Made by a program: the position numbers and the translations under genes
Notes under the pieces: generated by a model
The model's input: the letters and a program-made list of their open reading frames with translations, nothing else
Told to the model about the DNA's origin: nothing
The model's database searches: none
In this document: positions 27,236 to 34,952 of the stretch, piece by piece
How positions within the stretch are numbered: position 1 is the first letter of the stretch
Layout of the letters: every line of letters begins with the position of its first letter
Assembly (NCBI GenBank): GCA_023382435.1
Contig: JAHDVS010000018.1
Span: 1-44,028, forward strand
Origin: Thermoleophilia bacterium
Lineage (GTDB): Bacteria; Actinomycetota; Thermoleophilia; Gaiellales; Gaiellaceae
Length of the DNA stretch: 44,028 bases
Direction of reading: 5' to 3'

Positions 27236-28675
27236 CTACGCTGCCACGAGCGCCGCGAGAGCCGCCCGGATCTCCTCGTCGGGCAGCTCGACCGGGAAGG
27301 CGGGCTTGCCCGGGGCTTCGAGCAGGACGAGCCGGACGCGACCGCCACGAGCCTTCTTGTCGCGGGCAAGCGCCTCCCACGCGCGGCCCGCGTCGACGCG
27401 AGCCGGCTCGACCGGCAGCAGCACCTCGATCTCCGCGAGCACGGCCGGGTCGAGCCCGAGATGGCGGACGGAAAGCGAGAGCGCGGCACGCAGCCCGAGC
27501 GCGACCGCGTCCCCGTGACTCGGCTCGCGGTACCCGCCGGCGGTCTCGAGCGCGTGCGCGAACGTGTGGCCCAGGTTGAGGATCGCCCGGCGGCCCCGCT
27601 CGGTCGGGTCGGCAAGGCAGACCGCGGTCTTGAACGCGGCGCAGCCGCGGACGAGCTGCAGGTCGGGGAGCCGCCACAGCTCCCGGTTGGCGAGCAGCCC
27701 GGTCTTGACGACCTCGGCCATCCCCTCGGCACGCTGGCGCGCGGGCAGGGTCGCGAGCAGGTCGGGGTCGGCGACGATCCGCGCGGGCGGGTGGAAGGCA
27801 CCGACGAGGTTCTTCCCCTGAACGAGGTCGATGCCGGTCTTGCCGCCGATCGCCGCGTCGACCTGCCCGACGAGCGTGGACGGGACGGACATCCAGGCGA
27901 CGCCGCGCAGGAACGTGGCGGCGACGAAGCCGGCAACGTCGGTCGTAGTCCCGCCGCCGAGCGCGACGACGGTGCCGGAGCGGTCGAGCGCGAGCTCGAC
28001 CCAGAGCCGCTCGCAGATCGCCAGGGTCTTGGCCGCCTCGCCGGACGGCACGGTGTGCGTCGCCGTGAGGCGCGCGCCGAGCGCCGGCCGGTGGAGGTCG
28101 AGCACGCGCTCGTCGGCGACGAGCTCGACCGCGCCGTCGCCTGGCACGTGCTCGTCGAGACGGGCGAGCGCCCCGCGCTCGACGACGATCCCCCCCGCCG
28201 CGAGCAGGACGCCGTCGACGTCACGAACGACCGCGTCGGCGGCCTCGAGATAGACGGGGAGACGCTCCCCGTAGAGCGCGCGGAACCCCTCCTCGTCGGC
28301 GGCGAGCGGCCGGTGACTCGTCCGGGAGACCCGCAGCCACGCCTCGTCCGGGTCGATCTCGAGCAACACGGTGAACGCGTGCGAGAGCAGCGCCGCCCTG
28401 GTCTCCGGCCGCATCACGGCGCCACCGCCGAGCGCGAGCACGTGCGGCTCGCGCCGATCGAGCAGCTCGCGGGTGAGCTCGCTCTCAGCGTTTCGAAACC
28501 ACACCTCGCCCCGCTCGGCGAACAGCTCCGGGATCGTGAGCCCGTGGTGGTGCTCGAGCTGCGCGTCGACGTCGACGAACGGACGCTGGCAGAGGCGCGC
28601 GACCTCGGCGCCGACAGTGGTCTTGCCGGCGCCCATGAAGCCGATCAGGGCGATGTGACGGCCGGCCGCTTCCAC
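27236..28675 (-). CDS. aroKB: Shikimate kinase fused to 3-dehydroquinate synthase
   Basis: A 479-residue fusion starts at GTG 28675. Residues 1-165 are shikimate kinase: P-loop GFMGAGKTTVG, the shikimate-binding Asp in VDVDAQLE, Arg in EVWFRNAESE, and LALGGGAV. Residues about 170-479 are 3-dehydroquinate synthase: GGGTTTDVAGFVAATFLRG, STLVGQVDAAIGGKTG, EGMAEVVKTG, and the metal histidine in NLGHTFAHALE. The two steps are not consecutive in the pathway, but the same fusion order is known from Thermotoga. The frame is open upstream only as a shadow of aroC. It lies 17 bp after aroC and 9 bp before aroQ. Confidence 0.95.
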   Translation of the reverse strand: MEAAGRHIALIGFMGAGKTTVGAEVARLCQRPFVDVDAQLEHHHGLTIPELFAERGEVWFRNAESELTRELLDRREPHVLALGGGAVMRPETRAALLSHAFTVLLEIDPDEAWLRVSRTSHRPLAADEEGFRALYGERLPVYLEAADAVVRDVDGVLLAAGGIVVERGALARLDEHVPGDGAVELVADERVLDLHRPALGARLTATHTVPSGEAAKTLAICERLWVELALDRSGTVVALGGGTTTDVAGFVAATFLRGVAWMSVPSTLVGQVDAAIGGKTGIDLVQGKNLVGAFHPPARIVADPDLLATLPARQRAEGMAEVVKTGLLANRELWRLPDLQLVRGCAAFKTAVCLADPTERGRRAILNLGHTFAHALETAGGYREPSHGDAVALGLRAALSLSVRHLGLDPAVLAEIEVLLPVEPARVDAGRAWEALARDKKARGGRVRLVLLEAPGKPAFPVELPDEEIRAALAALVAA

Positions 28676-28692
28676 GCGTCTCGCCGGCGGCC

Positions 28693-29793
28693 TTACCGCG
28701 GCGTCCAGTCGAGCCGCGCGACGTAGGCGCGGTGGGCGGCGACGAAGTCGCCGAGCGAGTCGCCGCCCAGCTTCTCGCGCGCGGCGCGGGCGAGCTCGAA
28801 CGCGACGGCGGCCTCGGCGACGACGGCGAGCGCCTCGACGGCGCACACGTCGGATCGCTCGACGAGCGCCTGCGCGGGCTCGAGCGTGGCGAGGTCGACA
28901 GAGCGCAGCGGCCGCATCAGCGTCGGCAGCGGCTTCATCGCGGCCCGGACGACGATCTCCTCCCCGGTCGTGACGCCCGCGTCGATCCCGCCGGAGCGGT
29001 TCGTCTCCCGGTAGAAGCCGCGCCCGTCGCGAAAAAGCTCGTCGTGCGCGTCGGAGCCGCGCAGGGGAGCGAGCCCGAACCCGTCGCCGATCTCGACGCC
29101 CTTGACAGCCTGCGTGCCCGCGAGCGTCCAGGCGAGGCGGGCGTCGAGCCGCTCCTCCTTGGTCGCGTAGGAGCCGAGCCCGGGCGGAACGCCCCGCGCG
29201 CGCACCTCGACGAGGCCGCCGAGGGTGTCCCGGTCGGCCCGGGCCGTGTCGATCGCGGCCCGGATCGCCTCCTCGCCGCGCGCGCCGCCGACCTCGAGCG
29301 CGACGCCCTCGACGGTGACCCCGATCGCGTCGAGCAGCGCCTTCGCGACCGAGCCGGCCGCGACGAGCGCCGCGGTGTGGCGTGCGCTCGCGCGCTCGAG
29401 CGCGTCGCGGACGTCGGGGAGGTCGTACTTCATCACGCCGGGAAGGTCGGCGTGGCCGGGCCGCGGCAGCGTGACGGGTTTCGTGCCCTTGCCTTCCGGC
29501 TCCCCCTCGGGCGGCCACGGGCCCATTCCCCACGTCCAGTTGCGGTGGTCGAGGTTCCGAACGACGAGGGTGAGCGGCGTCCCGAGCGTGCGGCCCTGGC
29601 GCAGCCCGGAGAGCACTTCGGCGCGGTCGGTCTCGAGCTGCTGCCTGGGGCTGCGCCCGTACCCCTGCTGGCGGCGGCGGAGGTCACGGTCGATCGCGTC
29701 GCGGTCGAGAACGAGCCCGGCGGGAAGCCCGACGACGACGGCGACGAGCGCCGGCCCGTGGGACTCGCCCGCGGTGATCAGGCTGAGGGTCAC
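28693..29793 (-). CDS. aroC: Chorismate synthase
   Basis: The 366-residue enzyme converts EPSP to chorismate with reduced FMN. Signatures include LITAGESHGPAL at the N-terminus, GRSPRQQLETDRAEVLSGL, the PRPGHADLPGVMKY region, and ERASARHTAALVAAGSVAK near 125. The C-terminal segment LVERSDVCAVEALAVVAEA is also typical. GTG 29793 is the only start just before the conserved N-terminus. It overlaps the TGA of the VapC toxin gene (29790-29792), so aroC translation appears coupled to the toxin message. Confidence 0.96.
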   Translation of the reverse strand: MTLSLITAGESHGPALVAVVVGLPAGLVLDRDAIDRDLRRRQQGYGRSPRQQLETDRAEVLSGLRQGRTLGTPLTLVVRNLDHRNWTWGMGPWPPEGEPEGKGTKPVTLPRPGHADLPGVMKYDLPDVRDALERASARHTAALVAAGSVAKALLDAIGVTVEGVALEVGGARGEEAIRAAIDTARADRDTLGGLVEVRARGVPPGLGSYATKEERLDARLAWTLAGTQAVKGVEIGDGFGLAPLRGSDAHDELFRDGRGFYRETNRSGGIDAGVTTGEEIVVRAAMKPLPTLMRPLRSVDLATLEPAQALVERSDVCAVEALAVVAEAAVAFELARAAREKLGGDSLGDFVAAHRAYVARLDWTPR

Positions 29794-30215
29794 GCTCCGA
29801 AGACTAGAGGCTCGCCCTCGTGCGGCTGGGCGGCGTGCTCGCAGAGCCGCGCGAGATCCCGGTCGAGGTGCCAGACGACGACGTCGCTGCCGGTCGCGGC
29901 GGCACATCCGACGATGAGGTAGTCGACGGCCCGAAGGCGGTGAGCTCCATGGGTCGTCGCGGCAAGACTTCGCTGCAGCTCGAGCGCGCGAGCGGCCGCG
30001 GTCTCGGTGAGAGGGAGCCAGACGAGCGGCTCGAAGATCCGGGCGAGGTCACCCTCGTATTCGACGCCGTTTCGCGCGCCGTGCAGGACCTCGAGCGCCA
30101 CCGGGACGCAGGTCGCGATCTCGTCGCGTCCGATGCGATCGGCGAGCTTCGCCCGCAGCGGGGCATCCCGCTTCGCCCACGCCCAGATCGTCGAGTCGGC
30201 CAGGTAGCGCGCCAC
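29790..30215 (-). CDS. vapC: VapC-type PIN-domain toxin
   Basis: A 141-residue PIN-domain protein is predicted from GTG 30215. The first acidic residue is in YLADSTIWAW (Asp7), the second in VPVALEVLHGA (Glu near 43), the third in LRAVDYLIVGCAA (near 99), and a fourth acidic position in HLDRDLARLCEH. This acidic quartet marks a PIN-type endoribonuclease, expected to cleave tRNA or rRNA. Start and upstream antitoxin stop overlap by one base (TAGTG), typical of TA pairs. The downstream overlap with aroC is unusual. Confidence 0.9.
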   Translation of the reverse strand: MARYLADSTIWAWAKRDAPLRAKLADRIGRDEIATCVPVALEVLHGARNGVEYEGDLARIFEPLVWLPLTETAAARALELQRSLAATTHGAHRLRAVDYLIVGCAAATGSDVVVWHLDRDLARLCEHAAQPHEGEPLVFGA

Positions 30216-30445
30216 TACCGGTCGGAGTCGGTCCGGACCCGCCGTAGCTGATCGAGCTCCTCCGGGGTCGGGGCGCTGAACCGCCCCTGCCGTACCCGTT
30301 CGGCCGCGCGCTCGAGCAGCGCCTGGCGGCCGACGCGCTCGAGCGCGGCGTTCACGGTGTCCTTGAACCCCCGCGTCCCCAGGGCGGAGCGGGCCCGATC
30401 GTATGCGTCGAGATCGATGTCGATGGTGGTTCGATGATACGACAC
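30215..30445 (-). CDS. vapB: VapB-type antitoxin (ribbon-helix-helix)
   Basis: The 76-residue product has the beta strand TTIDIDLDAYDRARS and two helices (RGFKDTVNAALERVGRQALL) of a MetJ/Arc-type RHH DNA-binding domain. An acidic, Pro-containing tail (about 50-76) should wrap the toxin. GTG 30445 is the start. A 13-bp palindrome overlaps it and may be the operator through which the complex represses itself. It lies 39 bp after aroE, in the only AT-richer gap of this operon. Confidence 0.85.
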   Translation of the reverse strand: MSYHRTTIDIDLDAYDRARSALGTRGFKDTVNAALERVGRQALLERAAERVRQGRFSAPTPEELDQLRRVRTDSDR

Positions 30446-30464
30446 GACGTGTCACGTGAGTATG
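30441..30464 (-). promoter_or_regulatory. Candidate vapBC promoter and operator
   Basis: GACACG-A-CGTGTC (30441-30453) is a perfect palindrome spanning the vapB start codon. TCACGTGA (30452-30459) is an adjoining perfect 8-bp palindrome. On the minus strand CATACT (30464-30459) is a reasonable -10 about 13 bases before the GTG, which would give an almost leaderless transcript. RHH antitoxins bind such palindromes, so autoregulation is inferred. Confidence 0.45.
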
Positions 30465-30484
30465 CCGAAGACGGAACGATTTCG

Positions 30485-31264
30485 CTATACACCCCGCACC
30501 GCGCCCCGCATCGCCTCGACCGGGGCGGGGACGCCGGTCCAGCGCTCGAACGAGGCCGCGCCCTGGCGAACGAGGATCTCGAGGCCGTCGACGACGGTGG
30601 CGCACCCGGCGGCGCGGGCGGCGGCGACGAGCGCGGTCTCGCGCCCGTCGGGGAGGTAGGCGAGATCGACGATCGTCTGCCCGGGCCGCGGCTCGAGCGG
30701 GGGCTCCTCCTTGAGCGGGGTCGTGTTGACGACGAGCGTCCAGTCGCCCGCGGGCGGCCAGGCCTCCGTGTCGCAGCCCGCGAGCCGCGCGAGCTCCCGC
30801 GCCTGCCCGGGGCGGCGCGCCGCGACCGCAACGGCCGCTGCGCCGGCGTCCACGAGCGCGGCGGCGGCTGCCCTGGCGGCACCACCGGCACCGAGGACGA
30901 GCGCCCGGGCACCCCGGGCCTCGACGGCGCCGGTGATCGCGAGCCCGTCGGTGCTGGAGCCGTGGACGCGCCCGTCCCGAACGACGAGGGTGTTCACGGA
31001 CTGCGCCCGCCGTGCCACCTCGTCGAGCTCGTCGCAGCGCGCGAGCACCGCGGACTTGTGCGGGATCGTCACGTTGGCGCCGGCGAAGCCGAGCGCGACG
31101 AGGCCGCGGACGGCATCACCGAGCCGCTCGGCCCGCACGGGCAGCGGCACGTAGGCCCAGTCGAGCCCGGCGGCCGCGAACGCCGCGTTCTGCATCCGCG
31201 GCGAGAGCGAGTGGGAGACGGGGTCGCCGACGATCCCGACGAGGCGAGTGGTGGCGCTCAGCAC
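30485..31264 (-). CDS. aroE: Shikimate dehydrogenase
   Basis: The 259-residue NADPH-dependent enzyme reduces 3-dehydroshikimate to shikimate. The substrate-binding region is SHSLSPRMQNAAF near 18 and the catalytic Lys lies in NVTIPHKSAV near 64-73. The dinucleotide loop is VLGAGGAARAAAAAL near 123, followed by VVNTTPLKEEPPL and VVDGLEILVRQGA. The usual NTDG reads STDG here. GTG 31264 overlaps the mltG stop. The next genes in transcription are vapB and vapC, which separate it from aroC. Confidence 0.95.
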   Translation of the reverse strand: MLSATTRLVGIVGDPVSHSLSPRMQNAAFAAAGLDWAYVPLPVRAERLGDAVRGLVALGFAGANVTIPHKSAVLARCDELDEVARRAQSVNTLVVRDGRVHGSSTDGLAITGAVEARGARALVLGAGGAARAAAAALVDAGAAAVAVAARRPGQARELARLAGCDTEAWPPAGDWTLVVNTTPLKEEPPLEPRPGQTIVDLAYLPDGRETALVAAARAAGCATVVDGLEILVRQGAASFERWTGVPAPVEAMRGAVRGV

Positions 31265-32220
31265 CGCGGCTCCTCGAGCTTGTCGAGGAACTCCTGCTCG
31301 CTCTCCGTGAAGAAGTGGCTCTTGCAGTCCTCGGTACGGACGAAGTAGAGGTAGTCGACGTCGGCGGGGTGTGCGGCCGCCTGGATCGCCGCGAGCCCGG
31401 GGTTTCCGATCGGGGTTGGCGGTAGGCCCGTGTGGATTCGCGAGTTGTACGGATTCGGGTCGTCGAGCTCGCTCTGGCGGATCGCTCGGTCGGGCGGGAT
31501 GTCGAGGCCGTAGCGGATCGTCGCGTCGATCCCGAGCGGCATCCCGAGCTTCAGGCGGTTGTAGACGACGGCGGCGACGAGCGAGCGCTCCTTCGGCACC
31601 TGCACCTCGCCCTCGATCATGGAGGCGATGATCAGGACGTCGTAGGCGGTCAGCTTGCGCTTCTTCGCGTAGGCGAGATCGACCTGGCTCCAGGCGCGGC
31701 CGAACGCCCCGAGCTGCTGGTCGACGAGCTCGGGCGCGACGGTGCGCTCGGTGAAGTCGTAGGTGGCGGGGAACAGGAAGCCCTCGAACGCCTTGACCTT
31801 CCTGTCGTTCGCGAAGTCGGGCGGGAGCGTCGAGCGGGCCGCGTCGAGCTGCTTGCGCACGGTCGCGGCGAGGTAGTCCTTCGCGGTCAGGGCGGGCGTG
31901 ACGCCCCGCTCGGCTTGCGCGATCTCGTTGACGGCGGTGATCCGCTCCGCCATCGCCTTGCGCGTGAAGCCCTCGGGAAAGACGATCCTGAGCACGGGCA
32001 GCTCCGGCTCGGCGCTGGTCGCGGGCTGCGAAGGCGCCGTCGGCGCGTCGGAGCCGCCCGTGAGGAGAACGACAGCGACGGCGATCGCGGCGGCTCCCGC
32101 GAGGATTCCGATCACGGCCGGAATCGCGTGCGCGTGACGGTGGCGGCCCGGTGGGCGCTCCTCCGGCGGCCCCTCCTCCGCGCCAGCGACGGTCAGGCGC
32201 GGCGGGCGCTCGTCGTCCAC
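31258..32220 (-). CDS. mltG: Endolytic murein transglycosylase MltG
   Basis: The 320-residue inner-membrane protein cuts nascent glycan strands and so limits peptidoglycan chain length. It has an Arg/His-rich cytoplasmic N-terminus, one membrane helix (about 33-54, IPAVIGILAGAAAIAVAVVLL) and a YceG domain. The catalytic glutamate is in LIIASMIEGEVQVPKERSLVA, followed by AAVVYNRLKLGMPLGIDAT and NPYNSRIHTGLPPTPIGNPG. GTG 32220 overlaps ruvX by 28 bp. The ruvX-mltG-aroE order is typical of actinobacteria. Confidence 0.94.
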   Translation of the reverse strand: MDDERPPRLTVAGAEEGPPEERPPGRHRHAHAIPAVIGILAGAAAIAVAVVLLTGGSDAPTAPSQPATSAEPELPVLRIVFPEGFTRKAMAERITAVNEIAQAERGVTPALTAKDYLAATVRKQLDAARSTLPPDFANDRKVKAFEGFLFPATYDFTERTVAPELVDQQLGAFGRAWSQVDLAYAKKRKLTAYDVLIIASMIEGEVQVPKERSLVAAVVYNRLKLGMPLGIDATIRYGLDIPPDRAIRQSELDDPNPYNSRIHTGLPPTPIGNPGLAAIQAAAHPADVDYLYFVRTEDCKSHFFTESEQEFLDKLEEPRC

Positions 32221-32591
32221 GTCAGGTAGCCGGTCAGGAGATGGGCGGCCGCGACGGCGTCCTCGGGGGCAGCCGTGTCGCCCCGCGCGGCAAGCCGGGT
32301 GGTGAAGCGCTCGTCGAACGTCTCGACGGGTACGGCGACGGCGGCTCGGAGCGCCTCCACGAACCGCTCGGTCTCGTCGACCTGCGCGCCCCGCTCGCCG
32401 CGGAGCGTCAGCGGCAGCCCGACCACGATCGCCTCGGCGGACTCCCGTTCGGCGATCGCGACGATCCGGGCGAGCCCCGCCTCGCTCCCGGCCCGCTCGA
32501 CCACCTCGAGCGGCCGCGCCACGGTGCCGGTGGGGTCGGAGACGGCGACGCCTGTCCGCGCCGAGCCGTAGTCCAGGGCGAGCACCTTCAC
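32193..32591 (-). CDS. ruvX: Putative pre-16S rRNA nuclease RuvX (YqgF)
   Basis: The 132-residue RNase H-fold protein starts at GTG 32591 (VKVLALDYGSARTGVAVSD); the first catalytic Asp is in LALDYG. IVVGLPLTLRGERGAQ and ETFDERFTTRLAA (second acidic site) are family motifs, and a conserved Asp lies in APEDAVAAAHLL. The family is credited with 16S rRNA 5'-end maturation in E. coli. It is the first gene of the mltG/aro run; in related genomes alaS and a DUF948 gene precede it. Here those are separated from it by a plus-strand insert. Confidence 0.93.
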   Translation of the reverse strand: MKVLALDYGSARTGVAVSDPTGTVARPLEVVERAGSEAGLARIVAIAERESAEAIVVGLPLTLRGERGAQVDETERFVEALRAAVAVPVETFDERFTTRLAARGDTAAPEDAVAAAHLLTGYLTWTTSARRA

Positions 32592-32751
32592 GCGGGCCGG
32601 ATTGTACCGGCGGGGGTGGCGTGCTCCCGCCATACCCGGCGCGTGCCTTTCGCGACGGACCCGCGCGCCTCCCGCCACGAACGGCTGGTTACCCGTGCGG
32701 ATCTCGCCGGCACGGTGATGGGAGACACCCCCGACGAAGGAGGAACCCACC
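32592..32751. other. Divergent intergenic region between ruvX and the RTX gene
   Basis: These 160 bp should hold promoters for ruvX (minus) and the secreted protein (plus). GGCGGG and CCCGCC arms at 32609-32614 and 32626-32631 can form a hairpin in the ruvX leader. AAGGAGG at 32737-32743 is a strong ribosome-binding site, 8 bases before the plus-strand GTG. No clear -10/-35 pair was identified. Confidence 0.45.
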
Positions 32752-34698
32752 GTGGACGTGCGCTCCCTGCCCCGGCTCACCCTGACGGCGGCCCTGCTCG
32801 CCGCGCTCGCCGTTGCCCTCGCAGCCCGCCTCGCTCCCGCCCATGCCGCCCCGACGGAGCTCTTCTTCTCCGAGTACGTGGAGGGCTCGAGCTCGAACAA
32901 GGCGCTCGAGATCTTCAACGGTACTGGCGCGCCCGTCACGCTCACGGGCGTCTACGACGTCCAGATCTTCGCCAACGGCAGCGTCACCGCTACCGCGACG
33001 ATCCCACTCACCGGCACGATCGCCGACGGGGACGTCTTCGTGCTGGCGCAGGTGAACGCGGTCGCGGCCGTGCTCGCGCAGGCCGACCAGACGACGCCGA
33101 GCTTCCTCTACAACGGCGACGACGCGGTCGCGCTGCGGCGGGCCGGGACGATCGTCGACGCGATCGGCCAGATCGGCGCCGACCCCGGCGCGGAGTGGGG
33201 CTCGGGCGACACGTCGACCGCCGACGCGACGTTGCGGCGAAAGCCCGGCGTGCACGGGGGCGACGCGGACGGGGGCGGCGCATTCGACCCGGCCGTCGAG
33301 TGGGACGGCCACCCGCTCGACACGTTCGACGGGCTTGGTGCGCACGCGGTCTCCGCCTCCTCGAACACGGCACCCGCGTGTGGCCCGCTCGCACTCGAGA
33401 CGAGCGAGGATCTCGCGGTCGAGGCGGCGCCCGCCTGCTCGGACGCCGACGGCGACCCGCTCACCTACGAGATCGTGACGCAGGGCTCGCTCGGGGCCGC
33501 CTCGGCCGCCGGCGGGCTGCTCCGCTACGCGCCAGGCGTCGACGAGCACGGCGCGGACTCGTTCACCTACCGGGCGAGCGACGGCGAGAGCGTGTCCGCC
33601 GCCGCCGCCGTCACCGTCGCGATCGCGCCCGTCAACGACGACCCGGAGCCGGAGGACGACGTCGCCACGGTGGCCGAGGACGGGTCGGTCGAGGTGGACG
33701 TCGTCGCGAACGACGCCGACCCGGACGGTGATTCCCTCGCCGTCACCGCGGTCTCCGCACCGCTGCACGGGGCGGCGTCGGTGGCGCCCGACGGACGCAC
33801 CGTCGTCTACGTGCCGGAGCCCGACTACTCCGGCCCGGACGTGCTCGAGTACGCCGTCGCCGACGGAGCCGGCGGCGCCGACACCGCGGAGTTGCTCGTT
33901 ACAGTGACCGCCGTCAACGACCCGCCGCGACCGGCCGGCGACACGGCCGCCGTCGCCCCGGGCGCCGTCGTGGTCATCGACGTGCTCGCCAACGACTCCG
34001 CCGGGCCGGCGGACGAGGCCGGCCAGGCGCTCGCGGTCGTCTCCGTCGGCGCCCCCGCGCGCGGCACCGCCGAGCTCGTCGCCGACGGGCCCGACGCCGG
34101 CAAGGTTCGCTACACGGCTTCGGCCGGCGCGAGCGGGCCGGACTCATTCACCTACGTCGTCTCCGACGGGGAGGCGACGGCCACGGGCACGGTCACCGTG
34201 ACGGTCACGGAGGCGGTGCTCCGCACGCTCTGCGCGCTCGAGCCGACGATCGACGGCACCGCCGGTGACGACGTGATCGTGGGGACGCCGGGCGACGACG
34301 TGATCCGCGGGCGGCGCGGCGCCGACACGATCGACGGGGGTGGCGGCAACGACGTCATCTGCGGCGGCCCCGGCGCCGACAGGATCGTGACAGGCGACGG
34401 CGACGATCGGATCGCAGCCGGCACCGGCTCCGACACGATCGACGCGGGCGCCGGGAACGACCGCGTGCGCGGCGGCTTCGGTGCCGACACGATCGCGACC
34501 GGGCCAGGCGACGACCGGATCGCCGCCGGCCCCGGCGCGGACGACGTCGACGCCGGCGAAGGCCGGAACTCGTTGACGCTCGGCCTCGGCGACGACCGCG
34601 GCCGATCGGGCTCCGGGGACGACCGGATCGACGGCGGCCCCGGCACCGACGCCTGCGACGCGGGCGGCGGCACGAACGTCGTCCTGCGCTGCGAGTAG
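32752..34698 (+). CDS. Secreted LTD/cadherin-like/RTX-repeat protein
   Basis: The 648-residue product from GTG 32752 has an excellent ribosome-binding site. Residues 1-32 form a signal peptide ending AHA. About 33-150 is a lamin-tail (LTD) domain (ELFFSEYVEGSSSNKALEIFN). About 205-490 holds three cadherin/Big-type repeats with VDVVANDADPDGD and VIDVLANDSAG motifs. About 495-630 is a run of RTX calcium-binding nonapeptides (GGGGNDVICGG, GAGNDRVRGG, GPGDDRIAAG), with a final Cys-containing cap. LTD plus RTX often accompanies extracellular nucleases, but no nuclease domain is seen. It is likely a Ca-dependent surface or matrix protein. It interrupts the alaS-ruvX order and lies on the opposite strand, suggesting a later insertion. 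Confidence 0.85.
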   Translation: MDVRSLPRLTLTAALLAALAVALAARLAPAHAAPTELFFSEYVEGSSSNKALEIFNGTGAPVTLTGVYDVQIFANGSVTATATIPLTGTIADGDVFVLAQVNAVAAVLAQADQTTPSFLYNGDDAVALRRAGTIVDAIGQIGADPGAEWGSGDTSTADATLRRKPGVHGGDADGGGAFDPAVEWDGHPLDTFDGLGAHAVSASSNTAPACGPLALETSEDLAVEAAPACSDADGDPLTYEIVTQGSLGAASAAGGLLRYAPGVDEHGADSFTYRASDGESVSAAAAVTVAIAPVNDDPEPEDDVATVAEDGSVEVDVVANDADPDGDSLAVTAVSAPLHGAASVAPDGRTVVYVPEPDYSGPDVLEYAVADGAGGADTAELLVTVTAVNDPPRPAGDTAAVAPGAVVVIDVLANDSAGPADEAGQALAVVSVGAPARGTAELVADGPDAGKVRYTASAGASGPDSFTYVVSDGEATATGTVTVTVTEAVLRTLCALEPTIDGTAGDDVIVGTPGDDVIRGRRGADTIDGGGGNDVICGGPGADRIVTGDGDDRIAAGTGSDTIDAGAGNDRVRGGFGADTIATGPGDDRIAAGPGADDVDAGEGRNSLTLGLGDDRGRSGSGDDRIDGGPGTDACDAGGGTNVVLRCE

Positions 34699-34715
34699 TA
34701 CCGCGCCCCTCCCGG

Positions 34716-34745
34716 CCGGAGCGCCGGCACCCACCGGCGCTCCGG
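34716..34745 (+). terminator. Perfect 12-bp hairpin after the RTX gene
   Basis: Arms CCGGAGCGCCGG and CCGGCGCTCCGG around a CACCCA loop start 17 bases after the RTX stop codon. The stem is perfect and fully GC-rich except for one A/T pair, as expected of a terminator in this genome. There is no U-tract, so Rho-independent activity is inferred from position and stability only. Confidence 0.6.
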
Positions 34746-34756
34746 CACTCCCTCGG

Positions 34757-34942
34757 GCTAACGGTGCGCGCGTCGCCGCCGAGCGGCCGACGCTGCCGAT
34801 CCTGTTCATGTCCGGCTACACGGACGAGGTGATCGTCCGCGAGGGCCTGCAAGATCGCGGCCTCGACTTCCTCCACAAGCCGTTCACGCCGGAGGCGCTG
34901 CTGCGATGCGTCCGGGCGGTGCTCGACCGCACGGTCACGTAG
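34757..34942 (+). pseudogene. C-terminal remnant of a response-regulator receiver domain
   Basis: A 61-codon plus-strand frame ends at TAG 34940-34942. It encodes the last part of a receiver domain: LPILFMSGYTDEVIV, then FLHKPFTPEALLRCVRAVLD, including the conserved Lys-Pro pair. This type closes many hybrid histidine kinases. The phosphoacceptor Asp and the first half of the domain are missing; upstream there is only the hairpin and the RTX gene in another frame. It is therefore a broken relic, not an expressed gene, and convergent with alaS 10 bp away. The exact left edge is uncertain. Confidence 0.7.
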
Positions 34943-34952
34943 GCGACCGGGA

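Noticed and set aside
33900-34690. Short-period DNA repeat in the RTX gene
   Set aside because: It is explained by the protein's glycine/aspartate nonapeptide repeats.
34699-34952. Frameshift joining the RTX gene to the receiver fragment
   Set aside because: The RTX protein ends with a natural Cys-containing cap and is followed by a perfect hairpin; the receiver piece belongs to a different protein type.
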